NCBI RefSeq assembly: GCF_000716875.1
Contig: NZ_JNWQ01000060.1
Location: 1 to 59,503 of the forward strand
DNA: 59,503 nt
Reading direction: 5' to 3'
Origin: Streptomyces novaecaesareae
GTDB lineage: Bacteria; Actinomycetota; Actinomycetes; Streptomycetales; Streptomycetaceae
Shown here in pieces: positions 24,180 through 32,238 of the stretch. A model generated the notes under the pieces. It was given only the letters and a program-made list of their open reading frames with translations, made no database searches and was not told the DNA's origin. The position numbers were made by a program, and so were the translations under genes. Position 1 is the first letter of the stretch, and the number at the start of each line of letters is the position of its first letter.

Positions 24180-24983
24180 GTGAACCGCCGCACCCGGCTG
24201 CTGCCGACCGCCCTGGCCCTCGCCACCGCCACCGCCCTGCTGGCCACCTCGTGCAGCAGCTCCGGATCGGAGGACGACGACAACTCGGCCGACGGCTCCC
24301 CGCCCGCGGCCACCGCCCGGCAGCTCGGCGGCGGCCCCGTCGACCAGTCGGTGGACGTGCCGGTCTACGACATCGACGGCTTCGAGAACGACGCCTCGGT
24401 GGTGGCCGCGCTGCACGCCAAGGGCCGCAAGGTGATCTGCTACATCAACGCCGGCTCCTGGGAGAACTTCCGCCCCGACTCCGCCACCTTCGCCAAGACC
24501 CTGCAGGGCTCGGACACCGGCTGGAAGGGCGAGAAGTGGTTCGACATCCGCAAGCTCGACGAGCTGAAGCCGCTGATGGCCACCCGCTTCGACATGTGCA
24601 GGAGCAAGGGCTTCGACGCCATCGAGCCGGACACCATCGAGGCCTACAACCAGAACAGCGGCTTCCCGCTGACCCCCGACGACCAACTCAAGTACAACCG
24701 CATGCTGGCCCAGCTCGCGCACGAACGCGGCCTGGCCATCGGCCTGAAGAACGACCTGGACCAGATCCCCGCGCTGCTGCCGGACTTCGACTTCGCGGTC
24801 AACGAGGAGTGCTCGCAGTTCGACGAGTGCGACCGCGTCGCACCCTTCGTCAAAGCGGGCAAGGCGGTCTTCCATGTCGAGTACAAGCTCGACACGGACC
24901 AGTTCTGCACCAAGGCCAAGTCCCTGGGCTTCAGTTCGATGCAGAAGAAGCTCGACCTGAACGCCTGGCGCAAGCCCTGCTGA
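24180..24983 (+). CDS. GH114 (Ega3-like) endo-alpha-1,4-polygalactosaminidase lipoprotein
   Basis: The 267-residue protein has a lipoprotein signal (LLATSC lipobox, Cys25) followed by an acidic Ser-rich spacer. The catalytic barrel shows VYDIDGF, VICYINAGSWENFRPD, KGFDAIEPDTIEAY with the Asp/Glu pair, GLAIGLKND and DFAVNEECSQF, all typical of GH114. Fungal Ega3 and bacterial GH114 enzymes cleave alpha-1,4-linked galactosamine polymers. Its presence with CE18 and GH135 homologues strongly suggests the polymer type. GTG 24180 is used. It is the last gene of the operon and is followed by a strong terminator. Confidence 0.85.
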   Translation: MNRRTRLLPTALALATATALLATSCSSSGSEDDDNSADGSPPAATARQLGGGPVDQSVDVPVYDIDGFENDASVVAALHAKGRKVICYINAGSWENFRPDSATFAKTLQGSDTGWKGEKWFDIRKLDELKPLMATRFDMCRSKGFDAIEPDTIEAYNQNSGFPLTPDDQLKYNRMLAQLAHERGLAIGLKNDLDQIPALLPDFDFAVNEECSQFDECDRVAPFVKAGKAVFHVEYKLDTDQFCTKAKSLGFSSMQKKLDLNAWRKPC

Positions 24984-25000
24984 GGCCGCTGCCGCCCGCC

Positions 25001-25032
25001 GCGCGGGTGACCCGGACGAGGGTCACCCGCGC
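25001..25032. terminator. Terminator ending the exopolysaccharide operon
   Basis: Perfect 13-bp arms GCGCGGGTGACCC / GGGTCACCCGCGC around a 6-nt loop, 18 bp after the GH114 stop. It probably also serves the convergent small gene at 25038. Confidence 0.8.
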
Positions 25033-25037
25033 GAGGG

Positions 25038-25238
25038 TCACTTGACCGCCAGCCAGATGACGGCGCCCACCACGACCAGCGCGACGACCGCGACCAGCGC
25101 GATCACACCGGTGCGGTTGCCGCCGCCGCTGCGGCCGTAGGTGGAAACGTTGCCCGGCTCCTGGCGAGCCGGAGTCTCGTCGACGAACGCCCGGAACATC
25201 TGGGTGCTGCCGGCGGGGTCGTAGTCGTTGTCAGCCAT
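25038..25238 (-). CDS. Small single-pass membrane protein
   Basis: The 66-residue protein (start MADNDYDPAGSTQMFRAF) has a hydrophilic N-terminus with a Gly-rich stretch. One C-terminal membrane helix (about residues 43-64, TGVIALVAVVALVVVGAVIW) leaves only two residues on the far side, giving a tail-anchored layout. The ATG at 25238 is chosen over the longer 25550 frame, which overlaps the divergent reductase gene. Function unknown. Confidence 0.65.
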   Translation of the reverse strand: MADNDYDPAGSTQMFRAFVDETPARQEPGNVSTYGRSGGGNRTGVIALVAVVALVVVGAVIWLAVK

Positions 25239-25392
25239 GGCACGGACTCTAACGAATCGGCCCACCTCAGGCACAGCCCGGACCCCCGTCCCGGCCGACA
25301 CACCACCCCGGCGTGCGACGGCGGTGCGACGGGCTCGTGAACACCGTGCGACGCGCGGAATGCCCTGCCGGGGAATCCGGTTGACTGCGATC

Positions 25393-26349
25393 ATGACCGG
25401 AATCCACAGCCGGGTGAGCCTCGGCACCTCCGACCTGTCCGTCTTCCCGCTCTCCCTCGGCGGCAACGTCTTCGGCTGGACGGCCGACGAACAGCAGTCC
25501 TTCACCGTGCTGGACGAGTACGCCGCCGCCGGCGGCAACTTCATCGACACCGCCGACGTCTACTCGGCCTGGGCCCCGGGCAACACCGGCGGCGAGTCCG
25601 AGACCGTCCTGGGCAACTGGCTGCGCAGCCGGGGCAACCGCGACGACGTCGTGATCGCCACCAAGGTCGGCATGCACCCCGAGGCCAGCGGCCTGGGCGC
25701 CGCCAACATCAAGGCCTCGGCCGAGGCCTCGCTGCGCCGCCTGGGCGTCGAGCGGATCGACCTGTACTACACCCACCGGGACGACGACACCCCGGTCGAG
25801 GAGTTCGTCACCGCGCTGGACGAGCTGGTCCGCGAGGGCAAGGTCCGGGCGATCGCCGCCTCCAACATCGGCGCCGACCGGCTGTCCGAGGCGCTGGCCT
25901 TCTCCGAGCGCGAGGGCCTGGCGAAGTACGTCGCCGTCCAGCCGCACTACAACCTGGTCTCGCGCGACACCTTCGAGGGCCCGCTGGCCGACGTGGTCGC
26001 CGAGCACGGCCTGGCCACCGTCCCGTACTACGCGCTCGCCTCCGGCTTCCTGACCGGCAAGTACCGCCCGGGCGGCCCTGGCGTCGACAGCGCCCGCGCC
26101 GAGGGCGCCGCCCGCTACCTGGCCGAGCCGCGCGGGCCCAAGGTGCTGGAGGCGCTGGACAGCGTCGCCGCCGAGCACGAGGTCGAGCTCGCCACCGTCG
26201 CCCTGGCCTGGCTCGCCGCCCGCCCGACGGTCGCCGCCCCGATCGCCAGTGCCCGCACCGTCGAGCAGCTCCCGCCGCTGCTGGCCGGCGCCACGCTGAA
26301 GCTCACCCCGGAGCAGACCGCCCTCCTGGACGCCGCTTCCGCCTCCTGA
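25393..26349 (+). CDS. Aldo/keto reductase
   Basis: The 318-residue NADPH-dependent oxidoreductase carries the complete catalytic tetrad Asp52 and Tyr57 (NFIDTADVYSA), Lys91 (VIATKVG) and His128 (YYTHRDD). SNIGADRL and the C-terminal VAAPIASARTVEQL strand contact the cofactor. It should reduce small carbonyl compounds; the substrate is unknown. ATG 25393 matches the family N-terminus; the longer frame from 25228 is upstream noise. It is monocistronic and ends at a strong terminator. Confidence 0.92.
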   Translation: MTGIHSRVSLGTSDLSVFPLSLGGNVFGWTADEQQSFTVLDEYAAAGGNFIDTADVYSAWAPGNTGGESETVLGNWLRSRGNRDDVVIATKVGMHPEASGLGAANIKASAEASLRRLGVERIDLYYTHRDDDTPVEEFVTALDELVREGKVRAIAASNIGADRLSEALAFSEREGLAKYVAVQPHYNLVSRDTFEGPLADVVAEHGLATVPYYALASGFLTGKYRPGGPGVDSARAEGAARYLAEPRGPKVLEALDSVAAEHEVELATVALAWLAARPTVAAPIASARTVEQLPPLLAGATLKLTPEQTALLDAASAS

Positions 26350-26370
26350 GCACCGCCCCGCACACGCGAC

Positions 26371-26405
26371 CGGGCCCCCGACAGCACGCCGCTGTCGGGG
26401 GCCCG
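26371..26405. terminator. Bidirectional terminator between convergent genes
   Basis: Perfect 15-bp arms CGGGCCCCCGACAGC / GCTGTCGGGGGCCCG with a 5-nt loop, between the aldo/keto reductase and the convergent NlpC/P60 gene. Confidence 0.85.
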
Positions 26406-26419
26406 GTGCGTCACCGGCG

Positions 26420-27250
26420 CTACGGCCGCCCGAAGTGGGTCGGGTAGTAGCCCGAGTTGAGGGTCGAGACCCGGACGGGCTTGCCCGGCCGGGGCGCCTC
26501 CACGAAGGTGCCGCCGCCCAGGTATATCCCCACGTGGTGGATCCCCGAGGCCCGGCCGCTGTCCGACCAGAACACCAGGTCACCGCGGCGCAGCTGACCC
26601 GCGCTGATCGGCGTGGTCGCCGCGTACTGGTCGTCGGCCACCCGCGGCAGGCTTATCCCCGCGCGCCGGTAGGCCTGCTGGACGAGCCCCGAGCAGTCGT
26701 AGCCGGACGGGCCGTTGCCGCCCCAGACGTACGGCTTGCCCAGCTGGGCGAGCGCGTAGTCGACGGCCGCCTCCTTGCTCCCGGGGGCCGGAGCGGCGTC
26801 CGAGGACAGACGGCTCGCGGGCTGGGCGGGTGCCGGGGCCGAACCGCCGCCGGACTGCCCGGTGCGGTTCAGGTAGACGTCGTAGTGGCCGGTCCAACGC
26901 CACTCGCCGGCGCCGTTCTTGAACCAGTACTTCGATCCGTCCCAGCCCTGCTTCCCGGCCGCGGCGTGGGCTGATCCGGCGCCGGCCGTCAGACCGACCA
27001 CGCCGGCGCCCGCCAGCACGGTGGTGGCCAGGCAGGTGCTCCGCACGGCGCGGTGTATTCGGCTGCCGCCGGTCGCCGCCGCGGAGCGGGCGGTGCGCGG
27101 CCGGGCCGCGCAGTTCGGGCAACCGCAGCCGGCCATCGCGGGGATGCTGCCGAGACGCTCCTCGAAGCCGATCAGGCCGGGGTCCTCGTCGAAGCCGACC
27201 GGGCCGACGGTGACGGCGGGTTCGGCGTACGCGCCGGTGGCTATCCTCAT
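26420..27250 (-). CDS. NlpC/P60 peptidoglycan endopeptidase
   Basis: The 276-residue protein has a C-terminal NlpC/P60 domain (residues about 165-276): catalytic Cys186 in YDCSGLVQQAY, His239 in HHVGIYLGGG, and GDLVFW between. An internal hydrophobic segment (LATTVLAGAGVVGLTAG, about residues 75-95) followed by AHAAAG is probably a late signal sequence, after an unusual 70-residue N-terminus with GCGCPNC. A GSKYWFKNGAGEWRWTGHYD module lies between. It should cleave peptide cross-links in the wall. ATG 27250 overlaps the stop of the SPFH gene, so the two are coupled. Confidence 0.88.
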   Translation of the reverse strand: MRIATGAYAEPAVTVGPVGFDEDPGLIGFEERLGSIPAMAGCGCPNCAARPRTARSAAATGGSRIHRAVRSTCLATTVLAGAGVVGLTAGAGSAHAAAGKQGWDGSKYWFKNGAGEWRWTGHYDVYLNRTGQSGGGSAPAPAQPASRLSSDAAPAPGSKEAAVDYALAQLGKPYVWGGNGPSGYDCSGLVQQAYRRAGISLPRVADDQYAATTPISAGQLRRGDLVFWSDSGRASGIHHVGIYLGGGTFVEAPRPGKPVRVSTLNSGYYPTHFGRP

Positions 27251-28518
27251 GAGGGTCGTCCTTCCTTCCGCCCGGCACGGGCGGCCGGGGGCGGTACCGA
27301 AGCGGCCACTCCGGCCGGGGCGACGAAGGCGACCAGCAGCTGCTCCATCAGTGCGCTGCGGGCGGCCTCGTCCAGTTCGTGGGCGGTCGCCCGCTCCAGG
27401 CGGCGGACGGCGAGCGCCGCCGCCTCCACCGCGTCGTCCACCAGCACCGTCCGCAGGCCGCCGTCCAGGTCGGCCAGCCGGCGGCGGCGCATCGACTCGG
27501 CGACCTCCGGCGCGTAGTCCAGCGCCAGCGGCTGCACCGAGTAGACCTCCAGGCCCGCCGGGGCGGCCTCGGCCGCCAGCGCCCTGGTCATCTCGTCGGC
27601 GAACCACTGCCCGTCGCGCAGCGCCGGCCCGGGCGCCGCGTTGCTGTCACAGGGCAGCATGGACGCGGTACGGGTGAGCACCGCCTGGACCTGCTCGCGC
27701 AGGTAGCCCTCGTGGTCCTCGATCGCCAGCAGCGCCCGGGCGGTGTCCTTGACCCGCCAGACGATCAGCAGCCGGACCACGATCGGCGTGCCGGTGCGGT
27801 CGACCACCTTGACCGGCTCGCTGCGCCAGTGCCGCAGCCGCACGTCCACCCGGCGGCGGCGCAGCAGCGGATCGACCCAGACCAGGCCCGCCCGGCGGAC
27901 GGTGCCCCGGTAGCGGCCCCAGCGGGTCAGCACCCGGGTCTCGCCGCCCGCGTTGGCCAGAAGCCCGGCGAGCGCGAACACCACCACCAGGCCGGCCGCG
28001 CTGACCTCGGCGATCGACTGGGCGTCCACCTCCGCCCGCCCGCCCGCCCGTGCGGCGGCCCCGCGCAGCTCGGGCAGCACGTCCCAGTGCGGGAGGACGC
28101 CGGCACGCAGCAGCACGAACAGCGCCCCGGCCAGGCCGAGCAGCACCACCAGCAGGGCGAGCCAGCCCGGCAGCGCGGCGGCCGGGTGCTCGCGCAGCGC
28201 CTGGTCGGCCCGCGGGGGGCGCCGCGAGGTGGCGGCGGCGGAAGCCCCGACGTGGGCGGCATCCAGGAGCTCGACGGTCTCCGGCGCGGCGGACTCCAGC
28301 GGGTCGCGCAGGTCCACGGGGCCGGCGGGCGACGGGCCGGGGACGACGGCGAGCGCGGTGGTCGCCGGCCCGCTGTCGGCCGGGCCGGCCTTGACCGTCT
28401 TGATCGCCGAAGCCCCGGACAGCGGTCTGGTGCCAGAGGCGAAACGTTCCGGCAGAGCCGGTGGGAGCGCCTTGGGCAGGTTCTCGGGTCGCTGCGAAGA
28501 ATCGCGGGTGACGTCCAT
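27247..28518 (-). CDS. SPFH/Band-7 domain membrane protein
   Basis: The 423-residue protein has a low-complexity N-terminus and two hydrophobic segments (around residues 125-145 and 180-200). An SPFH domain follows (VLTRWGRYRGTVRRAGLVWV, RLRHWRSEPVKVVDRTGTPI, VVRLLIVWRVKDTARAL) with a C-terminal helical region. SPFH proteins scaffold membrane microdomains. The ATG at 28518 follows AGAGGA. It is the first gene of a two-gene unit with the NlpC/P60 enzyme, which hints at a link between membrane domains and wall turnover. Confidence 0.85.
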   Translation of the reverse strand: MDVTRDSSQRPENLPKALPPALPERFASGTRPLSGASAIKTVKAGPADSGPATTALAVVPGPSPAGPVDLRDPLESAAPETVELLDAAHVGASAAATSRRPPRADQALREHPAAALPGWLALLVVLLGLAGALFVLLRAGVLPHWDVLPELRGAAARAGGRAEVDAQSIAEVSAAGLVVVFALAGLLANAGGETRVLTRWGRYRGTVRRAGLVWVDPLLRRRRVDVRLRHWRSEPVKVVDRTGTPIVVRLLIVWRVKDTARALLAIEDHEGYLREQVQAVLTRTASMLPCDSNAAPGPALRDGQWFADEMTRALAAEAAPAGLEVYSVQPLALDYAPEVAESMRRRRLADLDGGLRTVLVDDAVEAAALAVRRLERATAHELDEAARSALMEQLLVAFVAPAGVAASVPPPAARAGRKEGRPS

Positions 28519-28605
28519 GCACGGATCCTCTGGGTCGGTGTGTCGCGCAACGGGCGGCCCGGATCTGACGGGCAGTGCCATGGTCAGGCTAAGTTCATAC
28601 GTCAT

Positions 28606-28641
28606 CAAATGCGACATTTGAGCCAAGGTGTGTCGACATTT
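28606..28641 (-). promoter_or_regulatory. Palindrome and repeat upstream of the SPFH gene
   Basis: CAAATG-CGA-CATTTG (28606-28620) is a perfect inverted repeat, and its CGACATTT half is repeated at 28634-28641, 22 bp further. This AT-richer stretch is the likely operator/promoter region of the SPFH-NlpC/P60 unit. Confidence 0.45.
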
Positions 28642-28710
28642 ACTGACGAATCGTCCAAAGCCGACCTGACGCGCAGGCACATGAACGGGTGATCGGACAG
28701 TCGGCGCAGG

Positions 28711-31110
28711 TCAGCGCCGTCGAGCACCGGGCCCACGGGCGAACACCCGGCGGGTGATCAGCCCGATCCCGGTGAGCACGAGCAGGACCCCGGCGAGTCC
28801 GCCGCGCCAGCCGGCCTCCTCGGACCGCCCGCTCGGCGCAGCCTCCACCGGCGGCGCGGCCGGCGGCCGGGCCTCGCCCTCCTCGGGCTCGGCAGCCTCA
28901 GCAGCGTTGGCCGGCGAAGGCCCGCCGGTCACGGCGCCGACGGCCCCGCGGGGGTCGCTGACGGTCGGGGTCTGCGTCACCGCCGGAGCGGCGACCCGCA
29001 CCCTCACCGGGTCCGCCGAGGTCCCGTTCCCGGCCAAGTCCGTGGCCGTGACGACCAGCCACTGCTCCCCGTTCGCCAGATCCCGGTTGGCGGTGCAGGT
29101 CCAGTTTTCGTCGAGCGCCGTCGTCGCCCCGCACAGCACCGTCCGCCGGTCCGGGTCCGAGCCGGCCCCGGCCCGCACCGTGACCAGGACGTTCGAGCCC
29201 GGCTCCGCTCGCCCGGCGAGCTTCGGGCGGCTGACCCGCAGGGTCTCCCCCGGGGCCGGCGTGGTGAGCACCGGGCGGTCCGGCGCGACGGTGTCGACCA
29301 CCAACGTGACCGGCTGCCCGGGCGTCCGGTTCCCGGCCGCGTCGACCGCGACCGGGGTGAGCTGGTGCTTCCCGTCCGTCAGGTTCTCGACCGGGAGGCA
29401 GGACGACTGGCCGTCCGGGCGCACCGCCGTGCTGCACAGCTCGCCCGCGGCGGACCGGTCGGCGACCGAGACGGTGCTGCCCGCGTCGCCGGTGCCGGTG
29501 AGCTGCAGCCCCGGGTCGTTGGTGTAGGCGGGGAGGGTGAGCGCGGGCGCGGTCGGCGGCGCGGTCTTCACGGTGACCTTGACGGCGTCGCCGCGCAGCA
29601 CCACGCCGCCGCTGGTGGTCTCCACCGGGGTGAGGCTGTGCGGGCCGGCGGCGAGCGCCGTGGCGGGGCGGCAGGACCAGGCGCCGCTGCGGGCGATCTT
29701 GGCCCTGCAGAGCGCGGTGTCGTCCTCGCGGATCTCCACCGTGGCGCCGGCCACCGCGCCCTCGCCGTTGATCTCGGGGCGGCCGTCGGCGAGGACGGTG
29801 CCGTCGACGGGATCGGCGATCTCCGGGCGGGCGGCGCCGACGGTCAGCCTGATCCGCTGGTCGGAGACCTGTCCGGAGTCGGCGAAGCCGCCGGACGGGA
29901 CGAGTTGGCTGGTGTCGCGTCCGATCCGCAGCCGGGCCCAGGTCTCGCCCGAGGCCGCACCCGGTGGGACGGTCCACTCCAGGGTCGCGGTGTCGGCACC
30001 GGGCCGGACCTCGCTCTGCACCCGCCCGGCGGCGTCGAACCTGCCGGTGTGCCCGAAGTCGATCCAGCCGGCCAGGGTGGCGGGCTGGTCGCCCACCGCG
30101 ACCGGGACGGTGAGCCGGTAGTAGCGGCCGATCGCGGCGTCGGCGGGGAAGCTGATGGACGGGTCGGCGCCCTGGTACTCGCTGCGGCCGGGCTGGAGCT
30201 TGGGCGGCGGCGAGCCGGCGAAGGGGCTGCGCAGGGAGGCGCCGTGGTCGAGCCGGACCATCGGTTCGTCGTCCGGTGCGGCGGTGGAGCCGCTGGGGGC
30301 GCGCCGCGAAGGGTGGGCGGCGTCGGCGCCGAGGAAGAGGTCGGAGACCACGTGCGAGGCGTTGCCGTAGGCCTGCGGCGCGGTGCCGAGGGCCTCGTCG
30401 ACGCTGACGGTGTAGGCCTGGCGCAGGACGGGTGGGGAGGTGGTGCTGCCGGCGCGGGCGGTGGAGCGCTGTTCGATCCGGAACACCGCGGTGCGGAAGG
30501 TCCCGGTGAGTTCCAGGGAGCCCTCGGCGGCGGTGCCGGGCGCGGCGTCGGAGGCGCCGTCCGGGCCTGCGGGGGCGAGGGTGTTGCCGTCGACCTTCCA
30601 GCCGGACCAGGCGGTGCGGTTGACCAGGGTGGGGGCGGTGGGCGAGCCGCCGGTGAGGGTGAGCCGGGCGGCGGTGCTGGTGGTGCCGGATTTCCCGGCG
30701 GCGATCGCGGCGAGGCCGCTGAGGTGCAACCGGGGATTGCGGACCGGCCGGGAGAAATTCAGCCGGAGCGTCCCCGTGGTGTGCCAGGAGCCGTCCGTCT
30801 GCGGATGGTCCTGGGTGAGTCCGAAGGTCTGCGCGGGATCTCCGGGGCGCATTCCGTCCGTATAGAGGCCGGCGGATCGCCCCCCTCCGGGGCGGTCCGC
30901 CAATTCGCCCGGCGCGGCGGTGACGCCCACCCCGGGAGAGGCCTCGAATTCGAATCGGACGGAAAGCCCGGAGGGCAGCAGCGCCCGCTGCTCCCCCGAC
31001 CAGGCGCCGGGGGACTGCCGGGCCGCCGAGAGCGGGACGTTCCAACCGGTCAGCAGCCCGACCGTGAGGACCGCCAGGGCGGCAGCGGTGCGGTGGAACT
31101 GTCGGCTCAT
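28711..31110 (-). CDS. Large secreted, membrane-anchored Ig-like/GEVED surface protein
   Basis: The 799-residue protein has a signal peptide (MSRQFHRTAAALAVLTVGLL) and an N-terminal beta-rich, CshA-like adhesin-type domain (about residues 40-290). A GEVED-like segment follows (RYYRLTVPVAVGDQPATLAG; GWIDFGHTGRFDA), then about four bacterial Ig-like repeats, each with a GEGAVAGATV or GTGDAGSTVS type turn. A Pro/Glu-rich stem and a C-terminal membrane helix (GGLAGVLLVLTGIGLI) with an Arg-rich tail complete it. No LPxTG motif is seen. It is probably a surface adhesin or structural protein. ATG 31110 follows AAGGAGAG; the upstream 60 residues of the longer frame are noncoding. Confidence 0.75.
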   Translation of the reverse strand: MSRQFHRTAAALAVLTVGLLTGWNVPLSAARQSPGAWSGEQRALLPSGLSVRFEFEASPGVGVTAAPGELADRPGGGRSAGLYTDGMRPGDPAQTFGLTQDHPQTDGSWHTTGTLRLNFSRPVRNPRLHLSGLAAIAAGKSGTTSTAARLTLTGGSPTAPTLVNRTAWSGWKVDGNTLAPAGPDGASDAAPGTAAEGSLELTGTFRTAVFRIEQRSTARAGSTTSPPVLRQAYTVSVDEALGTAPQAYGNASHVVSDLFLGADAAHPSRRAPSGSTAAPDDEPMVRLDHGASLRSPFAGSPPPKLQPGRSEYQGADPSISFPADAAIGRYYRLTVPVAVGDQPATLAGWIDFGHTGRFDAAGRVQSEVRPGADTATLEWTVPPGAASGETWARLRIGRDTSQLVPSGGFADSGQVSDQRIRLTVGAARPEIADPVDGTVLADGRPEINGEGAVAGATVEIREDDTALCRAKIARSGAWSCRPATALAAGPHSLTPVETTSGGVVLRGDAVKVTVKTAPPTAPALTLPAYTNDPGLQLTGTGDAGSTVSVADRSAAGELCSTAVRPDGQSSCLPVENLTDGKHQLTPVAVDAAGNRTPGQPVTLVVDTVAPDRPVLTTPAPGETLRVSRPKLAGRAEPGSNVLVTVRAGAGSDPDRRTVLCGATTALDENWTCTANRDLANGEQWLVVTATDLAGNGTSADPVRVRVAAPAVTQTPTVSDPRGAVGAVTGGPSPANAAEAAEPEEGEARPPAAPPVEAAPSGRSEEAGWRGGLAGVLLVLTGIGLITRRVFARGPGARRR

Positions 31111-31535
31111 CCGGCTCTCCTTCGCGGTCGGCTGCCGAAGAGGCGGGCAGTCCGGGCACAAGATCCGACAAAAAGGAATCACGACCCCGAACCAGCCATA
31201 CTGCGACACCTGCGCTTTTGGCCGTGTCCCACCCGTTTGGTGGTCATCCGGGCGGCAGGACGGGATGCACCCGAAACGGCCGCATTTCATCCATTAGGCG
31301 GCAATAGCGCCCACCCGAACGGACCCGGGAATGGGACATGCCGGCCGATCCGACGGATTCCGGCGTCCGGTACCTGACCATTCATCGGGGACCTCTGTTC
31401 GAACGACTCGCCCCCGCTCGACGGGGCCGGGCCCGCTGCACCGGTCGCCGGTAAGAGGGGAGCCGGCACGAGGAGACCGGCACCGCGAGCGGCCGGAGCG
31501 ATCGCTCCGGAGGCGGTCACGGAGCCGGGAACGGG
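31111..31535. other. Gene-free region between surface protein and tRNA-Arg genes
   Basis: No gene is visible. It contains the upstream region of the leftward surface-protein gene (AT-richer around 31160-31210) and a perfect 18-bp palindrome CCGGAGCGATCGCTCCGG at 31493-31510 of unknown role. Confidence 0.4.
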
Positions 31536-31566
31536 AGAAGCCCCCGGCCGGTGGCCGGGGGCTTCT
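31536..31566 (-). terminator. Terminator of the tRNA-Arg pair
   Basis: 14-bp arms AGAAGCCCCCGGCC / GGCCGGGGGCTTCT with a 3-nt loop, starting four bases after the CCA end of the downstream tRNA-Arg gene. Confidence 0.8.
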
Positions 31567-31569
31567 CGC

Positions 31570-31645
31570 TGGTGCGCTCAGCAGGATTCGAACCTGCAAC
31601 CTCTTGATCCGTAGTCAAGTGCTCTATCCGTTGAGCTATGAGCGC
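31570..31645 (-). tRNA. tRNA-Arg(ACG), second copy
   Basis: A 76-nt cloverleaf read leftward: acceptor GCGCTCA/TGAGCGC, D-arm TAGCTCAACGGATAGAGCA, anticodon stem CTTGA/TCAAG with loop CTACGGA (anticodon ACG), T-arm GCAGGTTCGAATCCTGC, discriminator A and encoded CCA. It is identical to the copy 31 bp upstream. Confidence 0.95.
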
Positions 31646-31676
31646 AAGGAACGGGCGAACCCGATCTTGCGGAGTT

Positions 31677-31752
31677 TGGTGCGCTCAGCAGGATTCGAAC
31701 CTGCAACCTCTTGATCCGTAGTCAAGTGCTCTATCCGTTGAGCTATGAGCGC
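31677..31752 (-). tRNA. tRNA-Arg(ACG), first copy
   Basis: Same 76-nt sequence and fold as the copy at 31570-31645, with anticodon ACG and encoded CCA. The two form a tandem pair with one shared terminator. Confidence 0.95.
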
Positions 31753-31928
31753 TCGCCCCGTGAACGTTGCCCCGGGGCGTTGCGTGGACAACATTACATG
31801 ACCTGCGACGTGGGGCGAAATCGATTGCCCCGGGCCCGCCCCGGGGCCGCCCGGGACGCGCGCCCGGCCCGCCCCGACCAGCCTCAGCCCGGCCCCGACC
31901 CAGCCCATCCGGCCGCCGGGAACGCGAA

Positions 31929-31962
31929 GAGCCCCCGCCGACGAGATCGTCGACGGGGGCTC
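31929..31962 (-). terminator. Terminator of tRNA-Ser(GCT)
   Basis: Arms GAGCCCCCG-c-CGACGA and TCGTCG-a-CGGGGGCTC form a long stem with one mismatch, five bases after the CCA end. Confidence 0.75.
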
Positions 31963-31967
31963 CCGAC

Positions 31968-32061
31968 TGGCGGAGGCTGAGGGATTTGAACCCTCGATCA
32001 GGAATAACCCCGAAACCGCATTAGCAGTGCGGCGCCATAGACCGGACTAGGCGAAGCCTCC
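31968..32061 (-). tRNA. tRNA-Ser(GCT)
   Basis: A 94-nt serine-type tRNA read leftward: acceptor GGAGGCT/AGCCTCC, anticodon stem CCGCA/TGCGG with loop CTGCTAA (anticodon GCT), long variable arm, T-arm GAGGGTTCAAATCCCTC, discriminator G and encoded CCA. Confidence 0.95.
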
Positions 32062-32238
32062 CCACATGGACCAAGCCCGCGCGAGCGGACCCGTTCCGTG
32101 TGTCAGTGATGATGCCACAACCGTGGGGCTCGGCACCAACCACCGCCCACGTTACTAGGCGGGTCGACCCCGCCGCAAAGAAGAATGAGATACTGCCGTC
32201 TCCGGAGGAGCTGCCCCGAGCCGAGGAGACCTGTCGAC

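Noticed and set aside
31493..31510. 18-bp palindrome CCGGAGCGATCGCTCCGG as an operator
   Set aside because: Perfect but isolated, far from any start codon and of a composition that readily arises in this DNA; noted only.
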